A DNA stretch of 64,000 nucleotides from Alkalibacillus almallahensis (GTDB lineage: Bacteria; Bacillota; Bacilli; Bacillales; Alkalibacillaceae). The notes under the pieces were generated by a model. The model searched no databases, was not told the DNA's origin, and worked only from the letters and a program-made list of their open reading frames with translations. A program made the translations under genes and the position numbers. Shown piece after piece: positions 54,833 to 64,000 of this stretch (its first letter is position 1; the number at the start of each line of letters is the position of its first letter). The stretch lies in NCBI RefSeq assembly GCF_011761495.1, contig NZ_JAASRU010000001.1, positions 124,001 through 188,000 on the forward strand, given 5' to 3'.

Positions 54833-54858
54833 TGATCATAGTTGTCCATAACTGATCA
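54833..54858 (+). repeat. Imperfect hairpin before proS
   Basis: TGATCA (54833-54838) and TGATCA (54853-54858), each self-complementary, together with GTT/AAC inside them, form a bulged stem with loop GTCCAT. It lies 29 bases before the proS start. No T-run follows, and no T-box features are seen. Confidence 0.3.
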
Positions 54859-54886
54859 GGGAATATAACAAATGAGGTGAAATTGT

Positions 54887-56581
54887 ATGAGACAAAGTAA
54901 TATGCTAATACCGACTTTACGAGAAGTACCTAAAGAAGCAGACATTCCAAGTCATCAGTTGTTATTAAAAGCTGGTTATATTCGTAAACTGGCATCTGGT
55001 GTATATAACTTTTTGCCGTTAGGTAAGCGTGTTTTACGCAAATTAGAAACCATTATTCGTGAAGAAATGGATCGTACGGGCGCACAAGAAATTCAGATGC
55101 CAACTTTGCAACCAGCGGAACTATGGGAAGCTTCAGGCCGTTGGGAGACAATGGGGCTTGAATTAATGAGGCTAAATGATCGTCATGAACGAAAATTTGC
55201 ATTAGGGGCAACGCATGAAGAAGTTGTGACATCTCTAATTGGAGATGAAATCAATTCATATAAAAAATTACCGTTAACTGTTTATCAAATTCAAAGCAAA
55301 TTCCGTGATGAAAAAAGACCTCGTTTCGGATTATTGCGCGGTCGTGAGTTTTTAATGAAAGATGCTTATTCCTTCCATGAAACTTATGAGTCTCTCGATG
55401 AAGCTTATAATCGTTTATTTGAAGCATATAAGCGCGTGTTTGAACGATGTGGATTAAATTTCCGAGCCGTTATAGCTGACTCAGGTGCTATGGGTGGTAA
55501 AGACACACATGAATTCATGGTCTTATCAGATATTGGTGAAGATACAATAGCTTATTCAGATCAATCTGACTACGCTGCCAACGTTGAAATGGCACCAGTC
55601 CTGCCAACACAAGAGAAGTCAGAGACTGAACCTAAACCACTTGAAAAAATCGAAACACCAAATGCGAAAACGATGCAGGAAGTAGCTGACTTCTTAGGGC
55701 ATTCCTTACAAGAAGGTATGAAAGCCATCATGTTTAAAGTGGATGATCGTTTCGTAATGGTTGTAACACGTGGTGATCACGAGGTGAACGATGTTAAACT
55801 CAAAAATTTATTCGATGCTAAGTTTATTGAGTTAGCAACAGAACAAGAAACGATTGATGTAGTTGGTGCTGGATTTGGTTCTTTAGGCCCGATTAATGTT
55901 CCTGAAGATGTTGAAGTTATTGCTGATTATGCTGTTAAACCGTTAGTTAATGCCTCTTGTGGTGCCAATGAAAATGGTTATCATTACCGCAATGTGACAC
56001 CAGAGCGCGATTTTGAGGTTACACAGTACGCTGATGTGCGTTTTATTGAAGAAGGAGATCCTTCTCCAGATGGTCATGGTACCATACAGTTTGCAAAAGG
56101 TATTGAAGTAGGCCATGTATTTAAACTTGGGTCTCTGTACGCGGACAAGTTAAACGCTTCATTTTTAAACCAAGAAGGACGTGCCCAAACCTATATTATG
56201 GGTTGTTATGGAATTGGGGTGTCACGTACACTAGCTTCCGTAGTTGAACAATTCCATGACGAACAAGGCATGTTTTGGCCAGACTCCCTTGTGCCATTTG
56301 ATGTTCATATAATCAATCTTAATATGAAAAAAGATGAACAAGTTGATTTAGCAGAAACAGTTTACACAAACTTACAAGAACAATCCTTTGATGTGTTATA
56401 CGATGATCGTCAAGAACGAGCGGGTGTGAAATTTAATGATAGTGATTTAATTGGAATTACGCATCGCGTGACGATTGGTAAACGTGCAAATGAAGGTTAT
56501 GTAGAATACAAGAATAGAAAAACTGGCGAACAACAAGATATTCATGTAGATGAACTTGTTTCATTTTTAAAAACGTTATGA
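54887..56581 (+). CDS. proS: Prolyl-tRNA synthetase
   Basis: A 564-residue class II synthetase of the bacterial type with an editing domain. Motif 1 lies near [20 protein letters not shown], motif 2 in [20 protein letters not shown] (about 138-157), the insertion domain at about 230-400, and motif 3 near [21 protein letters not shown] precedes the ATG. As in B. subtilis it lies between rasP and polC. Confidence 0.98.
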   Translation: MRQSNMLIPTLREVPKEADIPSHQLLLKAGYIRKLASGVYNFLPLGKRVLRKLETIIREEMDRTGAQEIQMPTLQPAELWEASGRWETMGLELMRLNDRHERKFALGATHEEVVTSLIGDEINSYKKLPLTVYQIQSKFRDEKRPRFGLLRGREFLMKDAYSFHETYESLDEAYNRLFEAYKRVFERCGLNFRAVIADSGAMGGKDTHEFMVLSDIGEDTIAYSDQSDYAANVEMAPVLPTQEKSETEPKPLEKIETPNAKTMQEVADFLGHSLQEGMKAIMFKVDDRFVMVVTRGDHEVNDVKLKNLFDAKFIELATEQETIDVVGAGFGSLGPINVPEDVEVIADYAVKPLVNASCGANENGYHYRNVTPERDFEVTQYADVRFIEEGDPSPDGHGTIQFAKGIEVGHVFKLGSLYADKLNASFLNQEGRAQTYIMGCYGIGVSRTLASVVEQFHDEQGMFWPDSLVPFDVHIINLNMKKDEQVDLAETVYTNLQEQSFDVLYDDRQERAGVKFNDSDLIGITHRVTIGKRANEGYVEYKNRKTGEQQDIHVDELVSFLKTL

Positions 56582-56590
56582 TTACAATCA

Positions 56591-56622
56591 AAACCCTTGT
56601 CTATGAATAGGCAAGGGTTTCT
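56591..56622 (+). terminator. Hairpin after proS
   Basis: AAACCCTTGTCTA (56591-56603) pairs over 13 bp (one G-U) with TAGGCAAGGGTTT (56608-56620). The T-run is short, so termination may be partial before polC. Confidence 0.65.
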
Positions 56623-56662
56623 AAAATCATGATAAGTCCACCTTTTAAGTGAGGAATCGAGT

Positions 56663-59600
56663 ATGGATTTAAATAAACGTGAAAAATTAGAGTTATTATT
56701 ACAACAAATAAATATGCCTGAAGAAGTGGTGAACAATCATTTTGATCAGACGGTCTTAGAGAAATTAACGGTTTATAAATCGACGAAACAGTGGATCTTT
56801 CATTTACATAATCCAAACCCGTTTGATTTTGATGTGATCTCATTATTTAAAGCGAATTTACAAACAGCTTTTCACCATGTGGCATCTGTTGATGTACAAA
56901 TTACAACAGATGAATCGACAGTAAGCGAAAGCACTTTCCAAGCCTATTGGTTTGATTTCATTCATTCAGTCCATGATTTGTTTCCAGCTTATAAAGAATT
57001 TATTTGTAATCAGACGCCTAGACTTGAGGGTGCAAGTGTCATTCTGAATGCTCGTAATGACGCTGAAGCTAATATGGTTAAGAAAAAACTCGATCCGTTA
57101 TTTCAAAGTTATTGTCACAAGCATGGTCTTAAGACTTGTCATATTCAACTTGAAGTAAGCCAAAACGAAGAAGCTATTCAAGCCTTTCAACAACAAAAAC
57201 TTGAAGAAGAACGTACTTTGGTTCAAAAGGCGATGCAAGAACAGGCTGAAAGACAAAAAGCTAAAGAAGAAGCTGAAACTACCGAAAGTGGAACAGTGGG
57301 TCCTCTTCAAGTTGGTCATGAGATCAAAGAAGATGCTGTTGAAATGCACCTTATCTTAGAAGAAGAGCGACGCATGGTCATTCAAGGCTATGTTTTTGAT
57401 GTAGATATTCGTAACCTTCGTTCTGGTCGAGATTTACTCATTATTAGCATCACGGACTATACAGATTCAATTCAAATTAAAATGTTTTCTAAAGGTGATG
57501 AACAGAAGGCATTATTTGCACAAGTCAAAGCGGGCATGTGGTTAAAAGCTAGAGGTAGTATTCAGACTGATACTTATACAAATGAATTAATAATGATGGG
57601 TCAAGATTTAAATGAGGTTAAAGCTAAAGCAAGGCAAGACCCAGGGATTGATGGTGAAAAACGGATTGAGCTTCATGCGCATACGACGATGAGTCAAATG
57701 GATGCGACTGTATCTGCTGAAAGTTTAGTTGAACAAGCTGCCAAATGGGGACATGAAGCTGTCGCGATTACAGACCATGGTGTCGTACAAGCATTTCCTG
57801 AGGCCTATAATGCGAGTCAAAAGCATGGTGTAAAAGTGCTGTATGGAATTGAAGCGAACTTAGTTGATGATGGTGTGCCAATTGCTTATAACGAGGCAAA
57901 CCAGACCTTACACGATGCTACTTATATCGTATTTGACGTTGAAACAACTGGTTTGTCTGCTGCTTATGATAAGATCATAGAACTTGCAGCTGTAAAAGTT
58001 CATGACGGAGAAATTATCGATCGGTTTGAACGATTTGCCAATCCACACCAAAAGTTAAGTCAAACAACAATCGATTTAACCGGCATTACTGATGATATGG
58101 TTAAAGACGCACCTGAAATCGAAGAGGTAAGCCGTGAATTTTATGAATGGTGTGGTGAAGATATATTAGTCGCTCATAATGCTAGCTTTGATATCGGTTT
58201 TATTAACGCAGCTTATAAGCAGTTCAACTTACCAAAAGTGACCAATCCAGTGATTGATACATTGGAATTAGCTAGATTATTATATCCAAATTTAAAAAAT
58301 CACAGATTAAATACACTTTGTAAACATCTAAATATTGATTTAACTCAACATCACCGTGCTATTTATGACGCTGAAGCGACAGGTTATTTATTGTGGAGTT
58401 TAGTCAAATCGGCAAAAGAAAAAGATATTGAGACACATACGGACTTAAATAATTATGTAGGGCAGGGCGATACTTATAAACGTTCACGCCCAAATCACGC
58501 TACGATTATTGCCCAATCTGACGAAGGCTTAAAAAACTTATTTAAGCTTGTTTCGATGTCACATATTGATTATTTTTATCGTGTTCCAAGAATTCCTCGT
58601 TCACAACTCAAGAAACATCGTGATGGGCTATTTATTGGATCAGCCTGCGATCAAGGTGAACTTTTTGATACGATTGCGCTTAAATCAGAAGAAGAAGCAG
58701 AAGAGGTTGCTGAATTCTATGATTATATAGAAGTCCAACCGCCAATGAATTACTATCATTTGATCGAAAAGGAAAATGTTCAATCGGTCGAACACATTAA
58801 GCAATTAATTAAGAAACTTGTGTCGATTGGTAAGAAATTAGATATACCCGTTGTCGCTACAGGTAATGTGCATCACTTGCATTCTCATGAGAAGATTTAT
58901 CGACAAATATTAATTGCATCACAAAGTGGAAACCCATTAAATCGACAAACGATTCCAGATGTTTATTTCAAAACAACTGCAGACATGTTAGAAGACTTTG
59001 CTTTCTTAGGCGATGATGTGGCAAAAGAAATCGTCGTCACGAATACCAAGTGGGTCACTGATCAGATAGATGATATTAAACCAATTAAAGATGAATTATA
59101 TACACCTAACATTGAAGGTGCAGATGATGAAATTCGTGACATGTGTTATACACGTGCTAAGTCAATTTACGGTGATGAACTACCAGAGCTTGTGTCTAAG
59201 CGATTAGATACTGAATTAACCAGTATTATTGAAAATGGTTTCTCGGTTATCTACTTAATTTCTCAAAAGATCGTGAAAAAATCATTAGACGATGGTTATC
59301 TTGTAGGCTCGCGTGGTTCTGTTGGCTCTTCATTTGTCGCAACCATGATGGAAATCACTGAAGTTAATCCATTACCACCACATTATGTTTGTCCGAACTG
59401 TCAGTATCACGAATTTTATACTGACGGTAGTGTCGGCTCAGGCTTTGATTTACCGAAAAAGGATTGCGAACAGTGTGGAACTGCCTATCGTCGAGATGGA
59501 CAAGATATTCCGTTTGAAACATTCCTTGGATTTAAAGGTGACAAAGTTCCGGATATTGATTTGAACTTCTCTGGCGAGTATCAACCGGTTGCTCACCATT

Positions 59601-60970
59601 ATACAAAAGTGTTATTTGGTGAAGATAAAGTTTATCGAGCAGGAACAATCGGAACTGTAGCTGAGAAAACGGCCTATGGATTTGTGAAAGGTTATGCTCA
59701 AGACCATCAACTCATGTATCGTCAAGCAGAAGTGGACCGACTTGTGCAAGGATGTACTGGTGTGAAACGGACAACAGGTCAGCATCCCGGAGGAATTATT
59801 GTCGTTCCAGATGACTATGAAATATACGATTTTTCACCCATTCAGTATCCAGCAGATGACTCTAGTTCGGAATGGTTAACAACGCATTTTGACTTCCATT
59901 CCATTCATGATAACTTATTAAAACTAGATATACTGGGACATGATGATCCGACAGTTATTCGAATGTTGCAAGACTTAACTGGTATAGACCCAGAAACGGT
60001 GCCAACCAATGATCCTGAAATGATGAAAATCTTTAGTGGCCCTGAGGTGTTAGGAGTTAATGAAGATGATATTCTATGTAAAACGGGGACTTTAGGTGTA
60101 CCAGAGTTTGGTACGCGATTTGTTCGCCAAATGCTTGAAGATACGAAGCCTTCAAGTTTTGCTGAATTAGTTATTATTTCTGGTTTATCTCATGGTACTG
60201 ATGTGTGGTTAGGTAACGCTCAGGAATTAATTAATGACGGAATTTGCGAAATTGGCGATGTCATTGGTTGCCGTGACGATATTATGGTCTATTTATTACA
60301 AAAAGGTTTGGAATCATCCTTAGCCTTTACGATTATGGAATATGTTCGTAAAGGTCGTGGATTGAAAGATGAATGGATCGAAGAAATGAAAAACCATGGC
60401 GTGCCTGATTGGTATATTGAATCTTGTAAGAAGATTAAATATATGTTCCCGAAAGCACACGCAGCAGCTTATGTATTAATGGCAGTTCGAATTGCTTATT
60501 TCAAGGTGCATTACCCAATTGAATTTTACGCAGCTTATTTTTCAGTTCGAGCTGATGACTTTGATATTGATACAATGGTTAAAGGTTCGGAAGCTATTAA
60601 ACAACGGGTTGAAGATATTTTAGAAAAAGGCAATGAAGCATCGCCAAAGGAAAAGAGTTTATTGACTGTTCTAGAACTTGCTCTTGAAATGACGATGCGA
60701 GGTTATCAGTTCCAATCAGTTGATTTATACCGTTCTGATAGTCAGCGGTTTATCGTTGATGGCGATACGTTAATTCCACCGTTTAACGCGATTGATGGCT
60801 TAGGAACAAACGCTGCTATTAATATTGTTAAAGCTAGAGAAAACGGCGAATTTCTTTCAAAAGAAGATTTACGTGAGCGCTCTCGTATCTCTAAGACAGT
60901 ACTGGAGTATTTAGACAATCACGGTTGTCTAGGTGAGTTACCTGATCAAAATCAATTATCACTGTTTTGA
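56663..60970 (+). CDS. polC: DNA polymerase III alpha subunit, PolC type
   Basis: A 1435-residue replicative polymerase with built-in proofreading, close in length to B. subtilis PolC (1437). Order: N-terminal domain, OB fold (about 235-325), first part of the PHP domain ([12 protein letters not shown], about 335-420), the inserted DEDD exonuclease ([20 protein letters not shown] from about 422), rest of PHP, the zinc knuckle CPNCQ...CEQCG (about 911-942), the polymerase palm with [13 protein letters not shown] near 965, then the fingers and C-terminus. AAGTGAGG precedes the ATG. Confidence 0.98.
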   Translation: MDLNKREKLELLLQQINMPEEVVNNHFDQTVLEKLTVYKSTKQWIFHLHNPNPFDFDVISLFKANLQTAFHHVASVDVQITTDESTVSESTFQAYWFDFIHSVHDLFPAYKEFICNQTPRLEGASVILNARNDAEANMVKKKLDPLFQSYCHKHGLKTCHIQLEVSQNEEAIQAFQQQKLEEERTLVQKAMQEQAERQKAKEEAETTESGTVGPLQVGHEIKEDAVEMHLILEEERRMVIQGYVFDVDIRNLRSGRDLLIISITDYTDSIQIKMFSKGDEQKALFAQVKAGMWLKARGSIQTDTYTNELIMMGQDLNEVKAKARQDPGIDGEKRIELHAHTTMSQMDATVSAESLVEQAAKWGHEAVAITDHGVVQAFPEAYNASQKHGVKVLYGIEANLVDDGVPIAYNEANQTLHDATYIVFDVETTGLSAAYDKIIELAAVKVHDGEIIDRFERFANPHQKLSQTTIDLTGITDDMVKDAPEIEEVSREFYEWCGEDILVAHNASFDIGFINAAYKQFNLPKVTNPVIDTLELARLLYPNLKNHRLNTLCKHLNIDLTQHHRAIYDAEATGYLLWSLVKSAKEKDIETHTDLNNYVGQGDTYKRSRPNHATIIAQSDEGLKNLFKLVSMSHIDYFYRVPRIPRSQLKKHRDGLFIGSACDQGELFDTIALKSEEEAEEVAEFYDYIEVQPPMNYYHLIEKENVQSVEHIKQLIKKLVSIGKKLDIPVVATGNVHHLHSHEKIYRQILIASQSGNPLNRQTIPDVYFKTTADMLEDFAFLGDDVAKEIVVTNTKWVTDQIDDIKPIKDELYTPNIEGADDEIRDMCYTRAKSIYGDELPELVSKRLDTELTSIIENGFSVIYLISQKIVKKSLDDGYLVGSRGSVGSSFVATMMEITEVNPLPPHYVCPNCQYHEFYTDGSVGSGFDLPKKDCEQCGTAYRRDGQDIPFETFLGFKGDKVPDIDLNFSGEYQPVAHHYTKVLFGEDKVYRAGTIGTVAEKTAYGFVKGYAQDHQLMYRQAEVDRLVQGCTGVKRTTGQHPGGIIVVPDDYEIYDFSPIQYPADDSSSEWLTTHFDFHSIHDNLLKLDILGHDDPTVIRMLQDLTGIDPETVPTNDPEMMKIFSGPEVLGVNEDDILCKTGTLGVPEFGTRFVRQMLEDTKPSSFAELVIISGLSHGTDVWLGNAQELINDGICEIGDVIGCRDDIMVYLLQKGLESSLAFTIMEYVRKGRGLKDEWIEEMKNHGVPDWYIESCKKIKYMFPKAHAAAYVLMAVRIAYFKVHYPIEFYAAYFSVRADDFDIDTMVKGSEAIKQRVEDILEKGNEASPKEKSLLTVLELALEMTMRGYQFQSVDLYRSDSQRFIVDGDTLIPPFNAIDGLGTNAAINIVKARENGEFLSKEDLRERSRISKTVLEYLDNHGCLGELPDQNQLSLF

Positions 60971-60999
60971 TCAAATAAAGGTGTTAAATCTGCATGTGG

Positions 61000-61028
61000 T
61001 TGCATGACATACCTATTTATGGTATATT
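61000..61028 (+). promoter_or_regulatory. Predicted promoter between polC and rimP
   Basis: TTGCAT (61000-61005) and TATATT (61023-61028) are 17 bp apart. An inverted repeat ATACC-GGTAT (61009-61013 with 61021-61025) overlaps the -10. A terminator-like hairpin begins only about 27 bases after the expected start. Confidence 0.5.
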
Positions 61029-61061
61029 AATTGACAGATTAGCAAAAGATACGTCTACGAT

Positions 61062-61094
61062 GAAAGAGTGGGTTCTTCCCACTCTTTCGTTTTG
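61062..61094 (+). terminator. Terminator-like hairpin after polC
   Basis: GAAAGAGTGGG (61062-61072) pairs perfectly over 11 bp with CCCACTCTTTC (61078-61088), followed by GTTTTG. It ends polC or acts on the promoter just upstream. Confidence 0.8.
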
Positions 61095-61098
61095 TCTA

Positions 61099-61139
61099 CC
61101 CTGCTGCTCGATTCACCTTATACAGCAGGGCAAATTTTT
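61099..61139 (+). terminator. Second terminator-like hairpin before rimP
   Basis: CCCTGCTG (61099-61106) pairs with CAGCAGGG (61123-61130), followed by CAAATTTTT. It lies 70 bases before rimP and 5 bases after the first hairpin unit. Confidence 0.7.
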
Positions 61140-61208
61140 GTAACAGCAACAGATGCCTTACATCTGATGACGATATGTTGATAGTAACATGATGAAGGAG
61201 GGTATAAT

Positions 61209-61679
61209 ATGAGTCAGAAGATCATTTCATTAACAGAAGAGATTGTACAACCGATTGTTGAAGACATGAACTTAGAGCTGGTCGATGTTGAATTTGTAAA
61301 AGAAGGCAAAAATCATTTTCTACGTGTCTATGTCGATAAAGAAGGCGGTGTAGATATCGAAGATTGCGAGCGCGTTAGTGAAAAACTAAGCGAAGAGTTA
61401 GATCAACGTGATCCTATAGAGCAAGCGTATTTTCTAGAGGTATCATCACCAGGAGTAGAGCGTAAATTAAAGAAAAGAGAAGACTTTGAACGGTTTGAAG
61501 GTTCTTATATTTACGTCAAAACTTATGAGCCAATTGATGGTGATAAGGAATTTTTCGGTGATTTAAAAGAGTTTGTTAATGATCAATTGACACTTGAAAT
61601 CAAAGTAAAAACACAAACGAAACAAGTGACAATTCCATATGAAAAAGTAGCCAATGCACATTTGGCTGTTCAGTTTTAA
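61209..61679 (+). CDS. rimP: Ribosome maturation factor RimP
   Basis: A 156-residue factor needed for early 30S assembly. The first domain shows LELVDVEFVKEGKNHFLRVY and VDIEDCERVSEKL, with YFLEVSSPGVERKL in the middle and an Sm-like C-terminal domain. AAGGAGGG precedes the ATG. It is the first gene of rimP-nusA-ylxR-ylxQ-infB, with 18 bases before nusA. Confidence 0.96.
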   Translation: MSQKIISLTEEIVQPIVEDMNLELVDVEFVKEGKNHFLRVYVDKEGGVDIEDCERVSEKLSEELDQRDPIEQAYFLEVSSPGVERKLKKREDFERFEGSYIYVKTYEPIDGDKEFFGDLKEFVNDQLTLEIKVKTQTKQVTIPYEKVANAHLAVQF

Positions 61680-61697
61680 ATTGGGGAGGTTTAACAG

Positions 61698-62798
61698 TTG
61701 AATAGAGAATTGTTTGAAGCAATGGAAACGTTAGCTGATGAAAAAGGAATTGATCGTGAAGTATTGTATGAAGCATTAGACGCTGCGCTCGTTTCTGCTT
61801 ATAAGAAAAACTTCAACTCAAACACAAACGTCCGTGTTGAATTAGATTCTGACGACAATACCATGAAAGTATTTTCACGTCGGGTGGTCGTAGATGAAGT
61901 TGAAGATGAGGAATTAGAAGTATCATTAGAGGACGCACAACAGATTGACCCTTCTTATGAATTAGAAGATGTTGTGGAACATGAAGTGACACCTCAAGAT
62001 TTCGGTCGAATTGCTGCTCAAGCAGCTAAGCAAGTTGTGACACAGCGTGTTCGTGAAGCGGAACGTGGTGTGATTTACAATGACTTTGTTGACCGTTTAG
62101 ATGATATTATAATTGGCACTGTACAACGAATGGATAATCGCTATTTATACATCCACTTAGGAAAAGTTGAAGGTAAATTACCAACGAATGAAGTCATGCC
62201 AGGCGAATCGTATCAAGTGCATGACCGCATAAAAGTTTATGTAACAAAGGTTGAAAATACGAGCAAAGGGCCTCAGGTATATGTTTCTCGTACACATCCA
62301 GGGTTACTTAAACGTTTGTTTGAAATCGAAGTGCCTGAGATCTATGAAGGTATTGTAGATATTATGTCCGTATCTCGTGAAGCGGGAGACCGTTCTAAAA
62401 TCAGCGTACATGCCGATGATCCAGAGATCGATCCTGTTGGTTCTTGTGTTGGTCAACGCGGACAGCGTGTCCAGACAGTCGTTGATGAGTTAAATGGAGA
62501 AAAGATTGATATCGTCCATTATTCAGAGGATCCTGTTGTTTATATTTCGAATGCATTAAGTCCTTCCAAAGTGATTGATGTATTAGTTGATGAAGCAGAA
62601 CATGCAACAACAGTTATTGTTCCGGATGACCAGCTTTCATTAGCAATCGGTAAAAAAGGACAGAATGCTAGGTTGGCTGCCCGTTTGACTGGTTGGAAAA
62701 TTGATATCAAGAGTGAATCTGAAGCAAATGAAGAAGATGCTTCTGATCATGCAGCTTCTGAAGTAGCTGATCAAGTCGAAGAAGACGAGGAAGTGTAA
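61698..62798 (+). CDS. nusA: Transcription elongation/termination factor NusA
   Basis: A 366-residue RNA polymerase-binding factor that affects pausing and termination. The N-terminal domain (about 1-130) is followed by S1 (IIGTVQRMDNRYLYIHLGKV, about 136-155) and two KH domains (VGSCVGQRGQRVQTVVDELNG; LSLAIGKKGQNARLAARL). The acidic tail (about 345-366) is Firmicute-type, without the AR repeats of E. coli. The start is TTG 61698 after GGGGAGGT. Confidence 0.97.
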   Translation: MNRELFEAMETLADEKGIDREVLYEALDAALVSAYKKNFNSNTNVRVELDSDDNTMKVFSRRVVVDEVEDEELEVSLEDAQQIDPSYELEDVVEHEVTPQDFGRIAAQAAKQVVTQRVREAERGVIYNDFVDRLDDIIIGTVQRMDNRYLYIHLGKVEGKLPTNEVMPGESYQVHDRIKVYVTKVENTSKGPQVYVSRTHPGLLKRLFEIEVPEIYEGIVDIMSVSREAGDRSKISVHADDPEIDPVGSCVGQRGQRVQTVVDELNGEKIDIVHYSEDPVVYISNALSPSKVIDVLVDEAEHATTVIVPDDQLSLAIGKKGQNARLAARLTGWKIDIKSESEANEEDASDHAASEVADQVEEDEEV

Positions 62799-62813
62799 AA
62801 GGGGGAGAGAGTG

Positions 62814-63086
62814 TTGGCTAAACAAAAGAAACAACCATTGCGTAAATGTGTCATAACTCAAGAAATGTTTCCCAAAAAGGAATTAATTCGTGTTGTGCGA
62901 AATAAAGAGGGTGACGTATTCATTGACGAAACGGGTAAACAAAATGGTCGAGGTGCATATTTAAGTAGGGATGTTTCCACGATTAAAAAAGCGAAACAAA
63001 CAAAAGCGTTAAACCGCCATTTAAATGCTGATGTTGATGAAACGTTATATGATGAATTACTGCAACATGTGAGTGAATCATCATGA
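62814..63086 (+). CDS. ylxR: YlxR family RNA-binding/nucleoid protein
   Basis: A 90-residue basic protein of the YlxR (RnpM-like) family. It shows PLRKCVITQEMFPKKELIRV and GRGAYLSRD, both typical. TTG 62814 is six bases after GGAG and gives MAKQKKQPLRKC; GTG 62811 is an alternative. The family has been linked to RNase P and to nucleoid regulation. It overlaps ylxQ by four bases. Confidence 0.93.
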   Translation: MAKQKKQPLRKCVITQEMFPKKELIRVVRNKEGDVFIDETGKQNGRGAYLSRDVSTIKKAKQTKALNRHLNADVDETLYDELLQHVSESS

Positions 63087-63385
63087 ATCAATCTTACTTA
63101 AACATGCTCGGTTTAGCCAATCGCGCTCGGAAGTTGATTTTAGGAGAAGAAAATATTGTTGAAAGTATTCGTCATAATGAAGCTCAACTTGTTTTAATTG
63201 CAAATGATGCCTCGGACAATACGACGAAGAAATTAACAGATAAGTGTAAAAGTTATCACGTTCAATACGTTATTGTGAGCGATCGGAAAACATTATCGCA
63301 ATCAATCGGAAAAGATGGACGTGTTGCCGTTGCGGTAACAGATCAAGGGTTTGCGAACAAACTCCGAGAAAAGTTATCGGAATAA
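63083..63385 (+). CDS. ylxQ: L7Ae-family protein YlxQ
   Basis: A 100-residue K-turn RNA-binding protein of the L7Ae/L30e family. The core shows [20 protein letters not shown] and [16 protein letters not shown]. It overlaps ylxR by four bases and is followed by infB, as in the usual nusA-infB operon. In B. subtilis the equivalent binds K-turn RNA but its role is unclear. Confidence 0.93.
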   Translation: MNQSYLNMLGLANRARKLILGEENIVESIRHNEAQLVLIANDASDNTTKKLTDKCKSYHVQYVIVSDRKTLSQSIGKDGRVAVAVTDQGFANKLREKLSE

Positions 63386-63402
63386 TATTCGGGGGTGAAT
63401 GT

Positions 63403-64000
63403 ATGAAAAAAATGCGCGTATACGAATATGCCAAACAACAAAACGTATCAAGTAAAGAAGTTATTAATAAATTAAAAGAACTTGATGTTGAGATTTCAAA
63501 TCATATGTCGACAATAACTGATAATACAATTCGTCAATTAGATGAAATCTATCAACCAGAGCAAGCACAAACAACATCTAAAGATTCTCAAAAAGAAGAA
63601 CCAAAACAACAAACTCAGCAACAAAGCCAGCAACCAAAACAAGATAACAAATCTTCTAATAAACAGAATCAAAACAGCAATCAACAACAAAACCAAAATC
63701 AAAGTCAAAATCAAAACAGTAAACAACAAAACCAGAATCAATCACAGAATAAACAACAGAATAAGCAGCAAAATAAATCTAACCAATCTCAAAACCAGAA
63801 TAAACAGAACAACAAGAAGAATAATGCTAAGAAACAGAAGGGCAATCAAAAACAACAGAAACAAAATCAATCAGAGCAAATTGATAAGATCACCTATCAA
63901 GGCTCATTAACAGTTGGAGAATTAGCTGACAAATTAAATAAAGACTCTTCAGAAATTATTAAGAAGTTAATGATGCTCGGTGTTATGGCGACGATTAATC
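63403..64000 (+). CDS. infB: Translation initiation factor IF-2, 5' part only
   Basis: The start of the IF-2 gene, cut by the window end; 199 codons are visible. It begins with the first IF2-N domain ([20 protein letters not shown], residues 1-45), followed by a linker of about 115 residues (about 48-162) made almost only of Asn, Gln, Lys and Ser. The second IF2-N domain then starts ([20 protein letters not shown], about 164). The GTPase domain lies beyond the window. ATG 63403 follows GGGGGTGA. It completes the rimP-infB operon. Confidence 0.96.
   Translation, partial: MKKMRVYEYAKQQNVSSKEVINKLKELDVEISNHMSTITDNTIRQLDEIYQPEQAQTTSKDSQKEEPKQQTQQQSQQPKQDNKSSNKQNQNSNQQQNQNQSQNQNSKQQNQNQSQNKQQNKQQNKSNQSQNQNKQNNKKNNAKKQKGNQKQQKQNQSEQIDKITYQGSLTVGELADKLNKDSSEIIKKLMMLGVMATIN

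Noticed and set aside
54805-54886. T-box leader before proS
   Set aside because: The 82-base spacer has no T-box sequence, specifier stem or terminator/antiterminator pair.
63542-63910. Open frames of both strands overlapping the infB linker
   Set aside because: They are shadows of the CAA/AAT/AAA-rich IF-2 linker; no ribosome-binding site and no recognisable protein. infB is the real gene in another frame.

Overview
The window is a 64 kb piece of a low-GC Firmicute chromosome, from the family Bacillaceae. The gene order from ffh through rpsP-trmD-rplS, sucCD-dprA-topA, xerC-clpQY-codY, the long fla/che operon, rpsB-tsf-pyrH-frr-uppS-cdsA-dxr-rseP-proS-polC and rimP-nusA-ylxR-ylxQ-infB is the classical Bacillus subtilis order. 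The proteins are acidic and rich in Gln and Asn, with many Asp/Glu-rich tails. This suggests, but does not prove, a moderately halophilic or alkaliphilic relative (Halobacillus/Alkalibacillus-like); the species cannot be named from the sequence alone. All genes but one (a small PH-domain protein at 700-1077) lie on the + strand. No rRNA, tRNA, CRISPR array, insertion sequence, prophage or attachment site was seen, and no gene-free stretch exceeds 300 bases.

Layout. 1-4940: end of ffh, then translation and ribosome-maturation genes (rpsP, khpA, ylqD, rimM, trmD, rplS with an RNA leader, rbgA). 4989-10455: rnhB, a pair of flagellar-type proteins outside the flagellar operon (a FliK-like Gln-rich protein and an FlhB C-terminal-domain paralogue), then succinyl-CoA synthetase. 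10530-17679: dprA, topA, xerC, clpQ, clpY and codY; trmFO, usually found between topA and xerC, is not there. 17900-47481: one nearly gapless operon of 37 genes for the flagellar basal body, rod, hook, export gate, C-ring, chemotaxis core, SigD and SwrB, with a few poorly known small genes (a 125-aa FlgD-linked protein, a 108-aa membrane protein between cheD and sigD, a DUF342 protein and a 101-aa companion). 47630-60970: rpsB, tsf, pyrH, frr, uppS, cdsA, dxr, rseP, proS, polC. 61209-64000: rimP, nusA, ylxR, ylxQ and the 5' third of infB, cut by the window end.

How it fits together. CodY, the GTP/branched-chain amino acid sensor, sits immediately upstream of the motility operon it is known to control in B. 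subtilis. The operon runs from rod and MS-ring genes through export, switch and chemotaxis to sigD, whose product turns on late flagellar genes elsewhere. Flanking genes are housekeeping. The regulatory sequences most worth attention are non-coding: tandem hairpins before flgE, a hairpin between the Shine-Dalgarno and start codon of flbD, leaders before rplS and rpsB, and a promoter plus two terminator-like hairpins between polC and rimP. At the protein level the clearest oddities are a changed G4 motif in RbgA and an internal duplication in the FliK-like protein. I found no defence island or wholly new multi-gene system; the window is mostly a conserved chromosomal backbone.
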